DNA of 45,564 nt from JAABRU01 sp041390465. GTDB lineage: Bacteria; Desulfobacterota; Desulfobacteria; Desulfobacterales; Desulfococcaceae. The position numbers were made by a program, and so were the translations under genes. How positions within the stretch are numbered: position 1 is the stretch's first letter; each line of letters begins with the position of its first letter. The notes beneath the pieces are model-generated. The model saw only the letters and a program-made list of their open reading frames with translations. It was not told where the DNA came from and searched no databases. The stretch is taken from assembly GCA_041390465.1 (NCBI GenBank), contig JAWKPW010000043.1:1-45564 (forward strand), given 5' to 3'. Shown piece by piece: positions 31,101 through 39,002 of the stretch.

Positions 31101-31151
31101 AAAAAAACAGCCTGTTTTGCTTTCCGGAAAAAAGCTGAATATTCGTACCAT
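25187..31151 (-). CDS. giant secreted YetA/RGLX-like protein with Ig, PKD and twin beta-helix domains; frameshifted
   Basis: About 1,985 residues when the frames are joined. The ATG at 31151 (GGAGG leader) begins with a signal peptide ending near SVCAETAYS. The first ~900 residues resemble PcRGLX/YetA-type lyases: VSENAGISRLAAPVTSGIPL, then WVLLDFQADIPANSTDTYYL. A putative Ig domain (PYTCTVISGSLPEGLTLNPS) and a PKD domain follow. Next is a right-handed beta-helix unit (CYTSLSAWEADFGG...GRYCVFRNNITYNGRYRHLG), then two nearly identical PKD domains, then a second copy of the helix unit ending at 25187. Breaks: two between 29250 and 29170, and small deletions near 26095-26120. Probably an extracellular polysaccharide-binding or -cleaving protein. 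No sorting signal is seen. Confidence 0.8.
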
Positions 31152-31350
31152 AAGTATCCTCCGTTTTGAAAAATGATTAATAAAATCGGATAATTATATG
31201 AAATTCACAAGATTGTGCATTCCGTATTTATCCATAATGCGGAACAGAGGATATATGATTGCAGGAATTAATCAATGGGATGAACTGTGTATTTTGCAAG
31301 TAGGAATATCCTACTCCGGAGGCACTGGTCTCAAAAAAAGCGGCGGGAGG
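31152..31350. other. gap between ATP-grasp gene and giant PKD gene
   Basis: 200 AT-rich bases. A 7-bp palindrome GTAGGAATATCCTAC at 31301-31315 could be an operator. No riboswitch core or gene was recognised. Confidence 0.35.
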
Positions 31351-32523
31351 TCACTTTTTCAGTTTGGACAGAAGATTGCCCCCGAACATTGCGAGTGTTC
31401 CCTTCATATCTCGGAGATTCAGCGTATCATCCGCATAACAAAACAGGCCGCAAAGGGTTTTCACCACTTTCGCCCCTGCGGATTCAGCCGGATAATCCAG
31501 GGGGGTCAGACGGTTTTTCATTGTGAACCAGAGATATTTCAGCAGTGCTGTTTTGCTTGATACGGTAATGTTTTTCAGTTTTCTGTGTGTATTTCCCGGT
31601 ATGCCGTAAGCAGCCAGGGCCAGTGCAGGTTCATCATAGGCACAGGGATACACTTTTGCCGTGGTTCCGCCAAGCCGGTTGTTGATTTCCAGAAACCAGT
31701 TTTTTCCTGTTTTCGGATCAAACAGAAATTCAAAATGATAGTTTCCCACCAGATCAAAAAATTCCGTAAAGTCAATACACTGCTTTTGCAGAGTTTTCGG
31801 AATGTCAACCGGCTGTATGGTCAGGGTGACGCCTTCAAATTTCCTGTCCACCAGAAAACCCTGCAATCCGATGGTATTGCCCGTAAGCGTGCGGGTTCCG
31901 TGAACCACAAGATTGGGAAGGTTCATAAAAGGCTGGGCAATGATCGGTTTTCTGATTTCATCAAAATGACGCAGATATTTTTCCAAGTGCTCAGGAGAAG
32001 GAACAATATGAACCTTGAACGGGGGCATGATGCCGCCGGGAACACTGGGCCGCAGGCACAGGGGAAAAAAGGAGGAAGCAATATCCGGCAACTTGCTGTT
32101 GTTATCCAGCAGCCATGTGGGAAGCAACTCCATTCCTGTCAGTTTTGCAACTTCAATCTGCTTCTGCTTGGAAAGAATCTGATGGAAAACAGAATTTTCC
32201 GCAAGCCATACAGCAGTCTCCGGGGGAAGCATCTGACGATGATCATTGATCCAGCAGGAGATTTTCTCATTGATGGAAATGATGCCGCTGGCTTTAAAGT
32301 TTTTCAGAAAATGGCTGATGATCTGAATGCCTTCTTCTGTGTGCAGTTTTTTCGGGGCAAGCGTTTCCCATCCGTATAAATGTCTGGACGCAGGTTTAGC
32401 CTCTTTTTCGGAACGGATGCAGATCATTCCCGGCTCCCATCCCTGCCTTCCCCAACTGCGGATGCAGGCCAGCGCGGGCGGACTGAATGTGCTTACAATA
32501 ACCGGTCTGAGTTTGTCGGTCAT
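31351..32523 (-). CDS. ATP-grasp enzyme
   Basis: 390 residues. N-terminal Rossmann-like domain PVIVSTFSPPALACIRSWGR, then an ATP-grasp core: KQKQIEVAKLTGMELLPTWL, PLCLRPSVPGGIMPPFKVHI and the metal-binding FLFDPKTGKNWFLEINNRLG, whose Glu and Asn ligate Mg. The family joins a carboxylate to an amine through an acyl-phosphate, as in carbamoyl-phosphate synthase-like and amino-acid ligases. Located 74 bases after the GT4 gene in a polysaccharide cluster. I infer ligation of an amino acid or similar to a sugar acid or carrier, but the substrates are unknown. A degenerate AAACCC hairpin precedes the start. Confidence 0.85.
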   Translation of the reverse strand: MTDKLRPVIVSTFSPPALACIRSWGRQGWEPGMICIRSEKEAKPASRHLYGWETLAPKKLHTEEGIQIISHFLKNFKASGIISINEKISCWINDHRQMLPPETAVWLAENSVFHQILSKQKQIEVAKLTGMELLPTWLLDNNSKLPDIASSFFPLCLRPSVPGGIMPPFKVHIVPSPEHLEKYLRHFDEIRKPIIAQPFMNLPNLVVHGTRTLTGNTIGLQGFLVDRKFEGVTLTIQPVDIPKTLQKQCIDFTEFFDLVGNYHFEFLFDPKTGKNWFLEINNRLGGTTAKVYPCAYDEPALALAAYGIPGNTHRKLKNITVSSKTALLKYLWFTMKNRLTPLDYPAESAGAKVVKTLCGLFCYADDTLNLRDMKGTLAMFGGNLLSKLKK

Positions 32524-32540
32524 ACCCTGTATTTCCGTAA

Positions 32541-32573
32541 AAACCCTGAAGGTTTTGAAGACCCCTGGGGTTT
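32541..32573. repeat. AAACCCTGAGGG palindrome, degenerate copy
   Basis: AAACCCTGAAGGTTTTGAAG / ACCCCTGGGGTTT is an imperfect copy of the 16390-16422 hairpin, located in the gap before the ATP-grasp gene. Confidence 0.45.
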
Positions 32574-32596
32574 GGTTTGATTGGTAATTTTTTTTC

Positions 32597-33858
32597 TTAA
32601 CGTCTGCAAATCATATCTTTAGAATGCAGGGCAAGCAGTTTCTGAAAATGTGCTTCCAACTGTTTTATGGATTTTTCCCATGTCCAGTTTTCCAGTATAT
32701 ACTCCCGGCAGTTTTTTGACAGACGCGCATACAGTTCCTTGTCTTCCAGCAGACGCATGATGGCATCCGCAAGTTGCTGATCATCCCTGTCCACCAGCAA
32801 GCCGGTTTTACCATGAATCACCGTTTCTCTGACACCGCCCTCCCGGATACCGATAACCGGAGTGCCGCAGGCCATGCTTTCCAGCGGCACCAGTCCCAGC
32901 GGCTCCATGAGCGGAACAAAAACCGTTGCCATCGCGTCAGAATACAGGCGGACCAGTTGGCTGTCATGAATATTTTCAAAAAATAAGATAGTTACATTTT
33001 TTCTTTTCCCAGATATACCAGTTCCTCATATATTCTGGGCTGTCTGCGTCCGGCCACAATCACCAGATACGGTCTTTTCTCCCGCGGGATCAAAGCAATG
33101 GCACGGACAATATCTTTGAATCCCTTGTTCTCCTCAATTCCGCCCACAGACAGAAGAAAATTTTTCCTTATGCTGCTGTCAGGTTTGAAGGCATTGCTGT
33201 CTATTCCCGGATAAACCACTTTTGCGAGTATGCTGTAAACCTTGTAAATGTATTCCCGTGTATAACAGGAATTTGTCAGAACCAGATCGGCATGACGGGT
33301 ATTGGTTCTGCTGATACGGCCCAAAAGCATATCATCCGCATACTGCAGAAAGGCGGACAGTTTTTTGTACATTTTCACAAAAGTTGATTTTCCCTGTGCA
33401 GAAAATATATCCCCATAAAACAGGGCTGGCTCAAAAGCCTCCCGTTTGGGATGATGAAGATACAAAACAGAGGGAATATCTGTAAATCTGAAGTGATAGG
33501 ATGCTCGCAGCAGATTGCAGACATCAAAAAAGGCCATATCATATCCCCGCTGATTCATATCGGCTGACATCTGCCGGGAGACCTTTTTGAGTTTTCTGAG
33601 ATAGAGCAATTTTTTGAAAAAATTGAGAATCACAGAAAAAAGCCAAGGCTGCACCCTCCATTCTCTGTACTGCTCCAACTCATAGGTGTAAACCTGAGCG
33701 GCACAGTCGCGGAAAGGAAATTTTTTCAAAGGGGTTCCGGACAGGTGATACATATCAATGGATATGTTTTTTTCGGAAAGTCTTTTGACAAATTCAAAAA
33801 AAACCCGTCTGGCTCCGCTTCCGTCCATGGAATTGGTGTAACATGCAATTTTCATCAT
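32597..33858 (-). CDS. GT4-type glycosyltransferase, single-base frameshift
   Basis: Starts MMKIACYTNSMDGSGARRVF at 33858. The acceptor-domain region GYDMAFFDVCNLLRASYHFR is followed by TNSCYTREYIYKVY and the inter-domain YPGIDSNAF...LLSVGGIEENKGFKDI, typical of GT-B fold family 4. After VYLGKEKM the frame stops at 32992. One A added to GAAAAAATG gives KNVTILFFENIHDSQLVRLY and then the donor site EPLGLVPLESMACGTPVIGI, ending at 32597. The repaired protein has about 420 residues. The start overlaps the dehydrogenase stop by 4 bases, a sign of translational coupling. Confidence 0.88.
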
Positions 33859-34928
33859 TCTGTTTGATTTTGAATACTGGATAACGGTTTGTCATGGATA
33901 AAATTTTCCATGTTCTGAAAAAAACGCTCCATCACCTGATCAAGGGAATCAGCCGAGTAATAGGCACTGAAACTGCTTATCAGCAAATTGGGCAGCCTGT
34001 AAAACCGGCTGTTTTTGGGAAGCGGTTTTTCATCCTGAAAAACATCCATGCATGCGCCCCGGATTGTCGAATTTTTCAGGGCATGATACAGAGCATCCTC
34101 ATCCACAACCGCACCCCGGCAGATATTGACAAGACAGGCAGAGGGTTTCATCCTTTTCAGTTCCTCTGTTCCGATAAGGTGGTAAGTCTTTTCTGTCAGG
34201 GGGACAGCCAGCACCACATAATCGGCAGCAGAAAGCAGATCCGGAAGATTTTCCGGAACAAGGACTTTGTCCGCGACATCCGTATTTGTTGGCTTCCGTT
34301 TGATTGCAATTACTTGCATACCAAGAGACTTGCCAAGTCTTGCGATTTCAGTGCCAATGCTGCCCAGTCCGACAATTCCCAGGCATTTCCCCCTGATCGG
34401 TTCCGAGGGCAGGGATTTCCATATTCTGTCTTTGCTTTGCAGCACATGCCGGGGAATGTTTTTTGCCAAAGCAAAAATCACACCCATTGTAAATTCGGCA
34501 ATGCGCTGACTGTGTACGCCTTCGGAACTGCTCAGCAGGGTGCCGTCCGGAAGAGCGGGGATTCTGTCCACACCTGTGGTGACAGAATGAATCCAGTGCG
34601 GATTTGCCTGACTGACCAGTTCTGCTCCGGTTTCTTTTTCCATTCCGGGCGGAAAAAGAAGAACATTGTGCCTTCCGGATTCTGAATCCGGCGGATTCGC
34701 CCAGACAATTTTCTGTGCATCTGCCATCGGATCCAAATACTCTGCCACCGGCCTGTATAAGGAATGTGGAAGAAATCGCCGGAAAAGACCTCTGATTTTC
34801 CGGGCAGCAGGATATTTTTCCTCCACGGAAAAAACTGTGTTCTTCGCCTCCGGTGATATGGTGGCAATTCTGTCAACCCACACTTTCCGGTTATATGCCT
34901 TTTCCAGGAAAATCTGTATGTTTTTCAA
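33855..34928 (-). CDS. D-2-hydroxyacid dehydrogenase family protein lacking the catalytic His
   Basis: 357 residues from TTG 34928 (leader GGGGGA); the open frame extends to another TTG at 35000 inside the preceding gene. The NAD-binding motif is GIVGLGSIGTEIARLGKSLG. The Arg of the catalytic set is in VNICRGAVVDEDAL and the Glu in FQDEKPLP. The usual catalytic His of the PHxA motif is missing: the sequence at that place is NLLISSFSAYYSADS, with Phe where His is expected. It may therefore have altered chemistry or a non-catalytic role. It lies between an amino-acid dehydrogenase and a glycosyltransferase, overlapping the latter. Confidence 0.85.
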   Translation of the reverse strand: MKNIQIFLEKAYNRKVWVDRIATISPEAKNTVFSVEEKYPAARKIRGLFRRFLPHSLYRPVAEYLDPMADAQKIVWANPPDSESGRHNVLLFPPGMEKETGAELVSQANPHWIHSVTTGVDRIPALPDGTLLSSSEGVHSQRIAEFTMGVIFALAKNIPRHVLQSKDRIWKSLPSEPIRGKCLGIVGLGSIGTEIARLGKSLGMQVIAIKRKPTNTDVADKVLVPENLPDLLSAADYVVLAVPLTEKTYHLIGTEELKRMKPSACLVNICRGAVVDEDALYHALKNSTIRGACMDVFQDEKPLPKNSRFYRLPNLLISSFSAYYSADSLDQVMERFFQNMENFIHDKPLSSIQNQTE

Positions 34929-34959
34929 GAGGTAATCCCCCAAAATCCGCGAGCGGAAT

Positions 34960-36225
34960 TCAGACAAAAAAATGTCGTTTAAGCAGTATGTTTCTTGCAA
35001 TGTTTCTTTTCATGGAACGGCTGCCATGAAGCGAGCTTCTTACAAAAGGCCAGAGCATCGATCGGCCAATGTCTTTCAGTCCTGAATGTCTGAACCTTAC
35101 CAGCAGCTTGTTCAGTGAGGCAGACGAATTGGATTCCCGCAAAAAGCGATGCTGATTCCTCTCCACAATGCGATGAGCGGCCAGGACAGGGGAAATCTGT
35201 TCTTTTTCCGCAATCCGGAACAGACACGAAACCTTTCTGAAAATTCCCTCCTCAATAAAAGACTGCATCTCTGCCTCGTCAAAACCGTAGCCCAAGAGCA
35301 GATAGCACAGAACCCCGCCGGAATTGCACACAAATCCGGGAAGATAATGGATTCCCTTTTCAAAGAGTTTTGCCTCTGTTTTTTCATCTGCTGCAACATT
35401 GCATCCCGGAACAATCATCCGGGCTTTGATCCTTTCCGCGTTGCCGGAATGAATGGAATAAATTCCAGCGCAGGGGCATAATATGTCCGCATCCAGGGAA
35501 AAAAGCTCCTCATGGGTAATTCTGTCCGCATTTTGACAATGCAGGACAATATCCTCTCCATAAGTCTGTGCACAGGAAATCAGTTCTTTTTCCTCCATCC
35601 CATCAGAAGCATACAAAGCTCCTTTTCGCGTGGATACGGCCACCACCTTCATCCTGTGGGCAAACGCCAGTTCTGCCACATGCAGGCCCACTTTTCCCAG
35701 CCCCTGAATGCTGATGCGCATTCCTTCGGGTGACAGGCCCCGCCAAGACAGCATGGCCTTCAATGCGGAAAAAACAGACACGGCAGTATAAAAGGCGGAG
35801 TCCATTTTCAAAACCGGATCGTCTTCAGTTTTTATGCCCGCCCCTGCCCGGATCTGCCGGACATCCCCTTCATAGGTCCCCATGTCGGTTCCGGGCATAT
35901 ACCGGCCCTGACCAATCAGATCCCTGAGGGCTTTTCCAAAGGAGAAAAAAAGATTTTCCCGCTCCTTCGGGGTCAAATCAGAAGGGCAGAGGATGCCGGA
36001 CTTGGCCCCTCCCAATGGAAAGTTCAGAAAAGAGAATTTGTACGTCATTTCCCTGGCCAGATGACGGACTTCCTCTTTGCTGACACTGTTTCCGATTCTC
36101 ACACCGCCGGTTGCCCGGTCATATCCCATGCTGTCAATGACCAGCCACCCTCTGCTGTTATACGGAAGGTCAACCTCTCTTGTCAATACCGGATCATCAG
36201 TGCCGGAAATTTTGTATGAACTCAT
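34960..36225 (-). CDS. Glu/Leu/Phe/Val-type amino-acid dehydrogenase
   Basis: 421 residues from ATG 36225 (a GTG three codons upstream is possible). The catalytic dimerisation domain shows FLNFPLGGAKSGILCPSDLT with the substrate Lys, and RYMPGTDMGTYEGDVRQI with the Asp. The NAD domain has ISIQGLGKVGLHVAELAFAH and ADILCPCAGIYSI. The protein interconverts an amino acid and its 2-oxo acid with NAD(P). The stop lies 31 bases before the chosen start of the 2-hydroxyacid dehydrogenase, so 2-oxo acids may be exchanged between the two enzymes. The 5' third of this gene is duplicated at 37735-38235. Confidence 0.9.
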   Translation of the reverse strand: MSSYKISGTDDPVLTREVDLPYNSRGWLVIDSMGYDRATGGVRIGNSVSKEEVRHLAREMTYKFSFLNFPLGGAKSGILCPSDLTPKERENLFFSFGKALRDLIGQGRYMPGTDMGTYEGDVRQIRAGAGIKTEDDPVLKMDSAFYTAVSVFSALKAMLSWRGLSPEGMRISIQGLGKVGLHVAELAFAHRMKVVAVSTRKGALYASDGMEEKELISCAQTYGEDIVLHCQNADRITHEELFSLDADILCPCAGIYSIHSGNAERIKARMIVPGCNVAADEKTEAKLFEKGIHYLPGFVCNSGGVLCYLLLGYGFDEAEMQSFIEEGIFRKVSCLFRIAEKEQISPVLAAHRIVERNQHRFLRESNSSASLNKLLVRFRHSGLKDIGRSMLWPFVRSSLHGSRSMKRNIARNILLKRHFFV

Positions 36226-36591
36226 TGTTGACACACCTGTTTATTCATTTGGAATCTTTGTTAAAAGTACCTGTTGCAAACCAAGACTTTTCAAAACCCG
36301 TACAATTTTTCAGACAGAAAAATTGTGCAGGTTATTTTGTTGCATTATATGAATACCTTGGCAACTTGAAACATAAAATTTTGATTTTATTAAATATTCA
36401 GAAAAATATCCAATTTTGGATATTTTTAATAAAATCAAGATATTAGTGTTTAAGTTGTCAATATATTAATATTATTGCAAAAAAACCTGAAAAACAAATC
36501 AGAATTTCGGAAGAGAGGGCATTGCCAGCCGTTTTGACACGCTGTCTGCAACTTCCTGTTTTTGCTGATTTCAAAGCTCCTTATCCGGCAG
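36226..36591. other. AT-rich gap with nested inverted repeat
   Basis: No gene. At about 36380-36440, TTGATTTTATTAAATATT and AATAAAATCAA enclose a second palindrome AAATATCCAATTTTGGATATTT, giving a long hairpin between the acyltransferase gene and the dehydrogenase gene. It could be a terminator or operator; no clear promoter was found. Confidence 0.4.
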
Positions 36592-37602
36592 TTATATTAC
36601 ATGGTTAAGGTATGGCACTTGATCAATCCCCCATGAAGCAATCAGCGACAAAGCAAAAACAATTAATGCTGTAACCGGAATCGATGCAACTGGATGGAAA
36701 TTCAGCAGACCAATATTGGAATATTTGATTATTTCCAGAACAATCGGATGAATTAAATAAATACCGAAAGTCAACAATGCCAGTTTCTTGGTGAATTTCT
36801 CATTGATAACAGGAATTGTCCAGGATTTGAGAAGATACATAATGCTTATCGACATGGGAATAACCGTAATGCTTAAATATCCGCGAAAATACAATCCTGT
36901 ATTTAAATTTATGTCAACCGCCACAATGTAGACGCCAAACGCGGTTAAACAGACAGATAGCAAAAATACACCCCAGAGAATCGTTTTCGGAAACCTGCGA
37001 TTGGATGTTCGTATTAAATGCCCAAGAAAAAAATATTGGATATAGGAAAGAAACCAGTTGGTAAAAAGCTCAGAGCCGCAAGGAAAAATTTTTGAGAAAG
37101 CGGCATTTAAGGCTGCCATCAGAAAGATGAAAACAACAAGCAGGGTTAATTCAGCCCTGGTTGAGGTTACAATAATTTTGCGAAAAAATGGCGTAACCAA
37201 ATATAATGGTATTATCATGTACAGAAACCACATGTGATAATACGGGGTTCCTGAACCTACTTCTTTTATTATGTCAAACAGGGAGGGAATATCTTGTTTT
37301 ATCATTCCCTTCAGCATTGTCCACAGTGAGAAGAAAGCGGACCAGAACAGAACAGGTACTGCGATTTTTGAAGCCCTTTTTCTGTAAAAAGTTTTTAAAT
37401 CTTCTTTTTTGCCTGGGTCAAGCAACAGCGCTCCGCTTATCATTACAAACACCGGGACACACCACCTGACGAAGGAGTCATAGAAATTGCCTGTCCACCA
37501 ATATTCAGTTCCAATATAACTCCCTTTAACAAGAGCCGCTGCAGTGTGCAGAAAAACCGCAGCAAATGCTGCAATTATTCTCGAATTATCCAGCCAAATC
37601 AT
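36592..37602 (-). CDS. acyltransferase 3 family membrane protein
   Basis: 336 residues from ATG 37602 (AGGGAGA leader), with about ten hydrophobic helices. The N-terminus MIWLDNSRIIAAFAAVFLHT carries the conserved Arg and catalytic-type His of Acyltransf_3 (OafA/NolL) proteins. RWCVPVFVMISGALLL and YYHMWFLYMIIPLYLVTPFF are family motifs. It would transfer acetyl or another short acyl group across the inner membrane onto a polysaccharide. No SGNH domain is fused, but a separate SGNH protein is encoded 13 kb along. Confidence 0.88.
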   Translation of the reverse strand: MIWLDNSRIIAAFAAVFLHTAAALVKGSYIGTEYWWTGNFYDSFVRWCVPVFVMISGALLLDPGKKEDLKTFYRKRASKIAVPVLFWSAFFSLWTMLKGMIKQDIPSLFDIIKEVGSGTPYYHMWFLYMIIPLYLVTPFFRKIIVTSTRAELTLLVVFIFLMAALNAAFSKIFPCGSELFTNWFLSYIQYFFLGHLIRTSNRRFPKTILWGVFLLSVCLTAFGVYIVAVDINLNTGLYFRGYLSITVIPMSISIMYLLKSWTIPVINEKFTKKLALLTFGIYLIHPIVLEIIKYSNIGLLNFHPVASIPVTALIVFALSLIASWGIDQVPYLNHVI

Positions 37603-37734
37603 CGTCAATTCTCCCTGTTGAAAAGCAGCGTCCTTTTAACACCAAGATGACCAGAGGAAGGATTATCTCACTACTTGGTTATTCCCTGTTTTCCCGTCTG
37701 CCCCACACCAGTCCAAATAAAAAAGCAAAATGGC

Positions 37735-38235
37735 AATGCACATTCCTTTTGGTGACAGGCCCCGCCGTGACAGCATGGCCTTCAATGCGGAAAAAACAGA
37801 CACGGCAGTATAAAAGGCGGAGTCCATTTTTGAAACCGGATCGTCCTCGGTTTTTATGTCCGCCCCTGCCCGGATCTGCCGGACATCCCCTTCACAGGTC
37901 CCCATGTCGGTTCCGGGCATATACCGGCCCTGACCAATCAGGTCCCTGAGAGCTTTTCCAAAGGAGAAAAAAAGATTTTCCCGCTCCTGCGGACTCAGAT
38001 CAGAAGGGCAGAGGATGCCGGACTTGGCCCCTCCCAATGGAAAATTCAGAAAAGAGAATTTGCAGGTCATTTCCCTGGCCAGATGTCGGACTTCCTCCCT
38101 GCTGACACTGCTTCCGATTCTCACACCTCCGGTTGCCCGGTCATATCCCATGCTGTCAATGACCAGCCAGCCTCTGCTGTTATACGGAAGGTCAACCTCT
38201 CTTGTCAATACCGGTTTTGTATGAACGCATTGCCA
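37735..38235 (-). pseudogene. truncated duplicate of the amino-acid dehydrogenase
   Basis: The segment repeats about 35711-36210 with few differences: it encodes TREVDLPYNSRGWLVIDSMG, FLNFPLGGAKSGILCPSDLS and RYMPGTDMGTCEGDVRQI, then ends abruptly at RRGLSPKGMCIAILLF, where unrelated sequence begins. The catalytic Lys region is present but the NAD domain is missing. An open frame runs from 38268 to 37663, so a 201-residue chimeric peptide could be made, but it would lack the cofactor domain. The 17 bases between CCGG and TTTTGTATGAAC found in the intact copy are deleted here. Confidence 0.85.
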
Positions 38236-38268
38236 AAGCTCCTTATTCATTGTCAGAGTTGAATGCAC

Positions 38269-38810
38269 TGCACGACAAAAATCTCAGACAGTGGGTTAAA
38301 TCGCTTGAAATTCCTCTCCTTTACAGGAGGGAAAATTTTTTTTGTGCATCATCAGCCGATTTTACCTGCCACAAAACCTCAATCTGTTTGATATTCTTTG
38401 GTCTGAACGGTTTTGGGCAGAAAATATAACTACTTGATATTAAAATCTTTCAGAAGTATTGCATGCCCTTTTGTTCTGTAACAGAGAATTAACGGATGGC
38501 TTTCATAATTTACAGTTTTATATACATTTTATCCAAATGACAGGCAATACCCCAAAACAGGTATTCAGAGGTAGAAAAATAACTGATGGACAATACCCAA
38601 AAACAGGTATTCAGAGGCAGAAAAATCCTGCCATTGGATTGCACCCGATCAGTTTTTTTGCTGCAACAATTTGATTTTTATAAAAAACAGTTTGTCAAAA
38701 TCTGGATAAGTGCTTATCCTTTCATATTTTTATATTTTGTTTTGTCAGGGAAGCTTTTTGCGGGGAGTCAGAAAAGTAAAACAATTTTGTGAGATTCAGG
38801 GGATGGAATA
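38269..38810. other. gene-free stretch with a 36-base direct repeat
   Basis: No supported gene. Two direct repeats of about 36 bases lie at 38545-38580 and 38591-38626 (CAATACCC, AAACAGGTATTCAGAGG, AGAAAAAT). The remainder is AT-rich and without recognisable features. Confidence 0.45.
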
Positions 38811-38812
38811 AT

Positions 38813-38916
38813 GCCAGTTCTCCATTGGTCTGATCCGGTCAGATTTGACAACTTTCCAAAAGTTGTCAAATCTTATACCGGTACAGACTTGGATCAAGCC
38901 AATGACGAATTGGTAT
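38813..38916. repeat. MITE-like element, TACCAATTCTCCATTG family (copy 4)
   Basis: Left end CCAGTTCTCCATTGG, right end CCAATGACGAATTGGTA. It encloses the perfect TTTGACAACTTT hairpin at 38841-38873, so one repeat family has inserted in, or been carried by, the other. Confidence 0.55.
38841..38873. repeat. TTTGACAACTTT palindromic repeat, copy 2
   Basis: AGATTTGACAACTTT pairs perfectly over 15 bp with AAAGTTGTCAAATCT around CCA. Confidence 0.6.
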
Positions 38917-38943
38917 AAGATTTGGGAGAAATGGGCATTCGGC

Positions 38944-38977
38944 ATAAAAAAAGCCGGGAGATATCTCTCCCGGCTTT
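38944..38977 (-). terminator. Rho-independent terminator of the PKD/golvesin gene
   Basis: A perfect 12-bp stem, AAAGCCGGGAGA / TCTCCCGGCTTT (38950-38977), has a 4-base loop. On the minus strand it is followed by a run of T (the A-run at 38946-38952 on plus). It lies 26 bases after the stop of the minus-strand gene. Confidence 0.9.
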
Positions 38978-39002
38978 CAGTTTATAATGATGTCTCAGCC
39001 CG

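Noticed and set aside
38545..38626. Possible CRISPR array
   Set aside because: Only two repeats with a very short gap, and no cas gene in the window.
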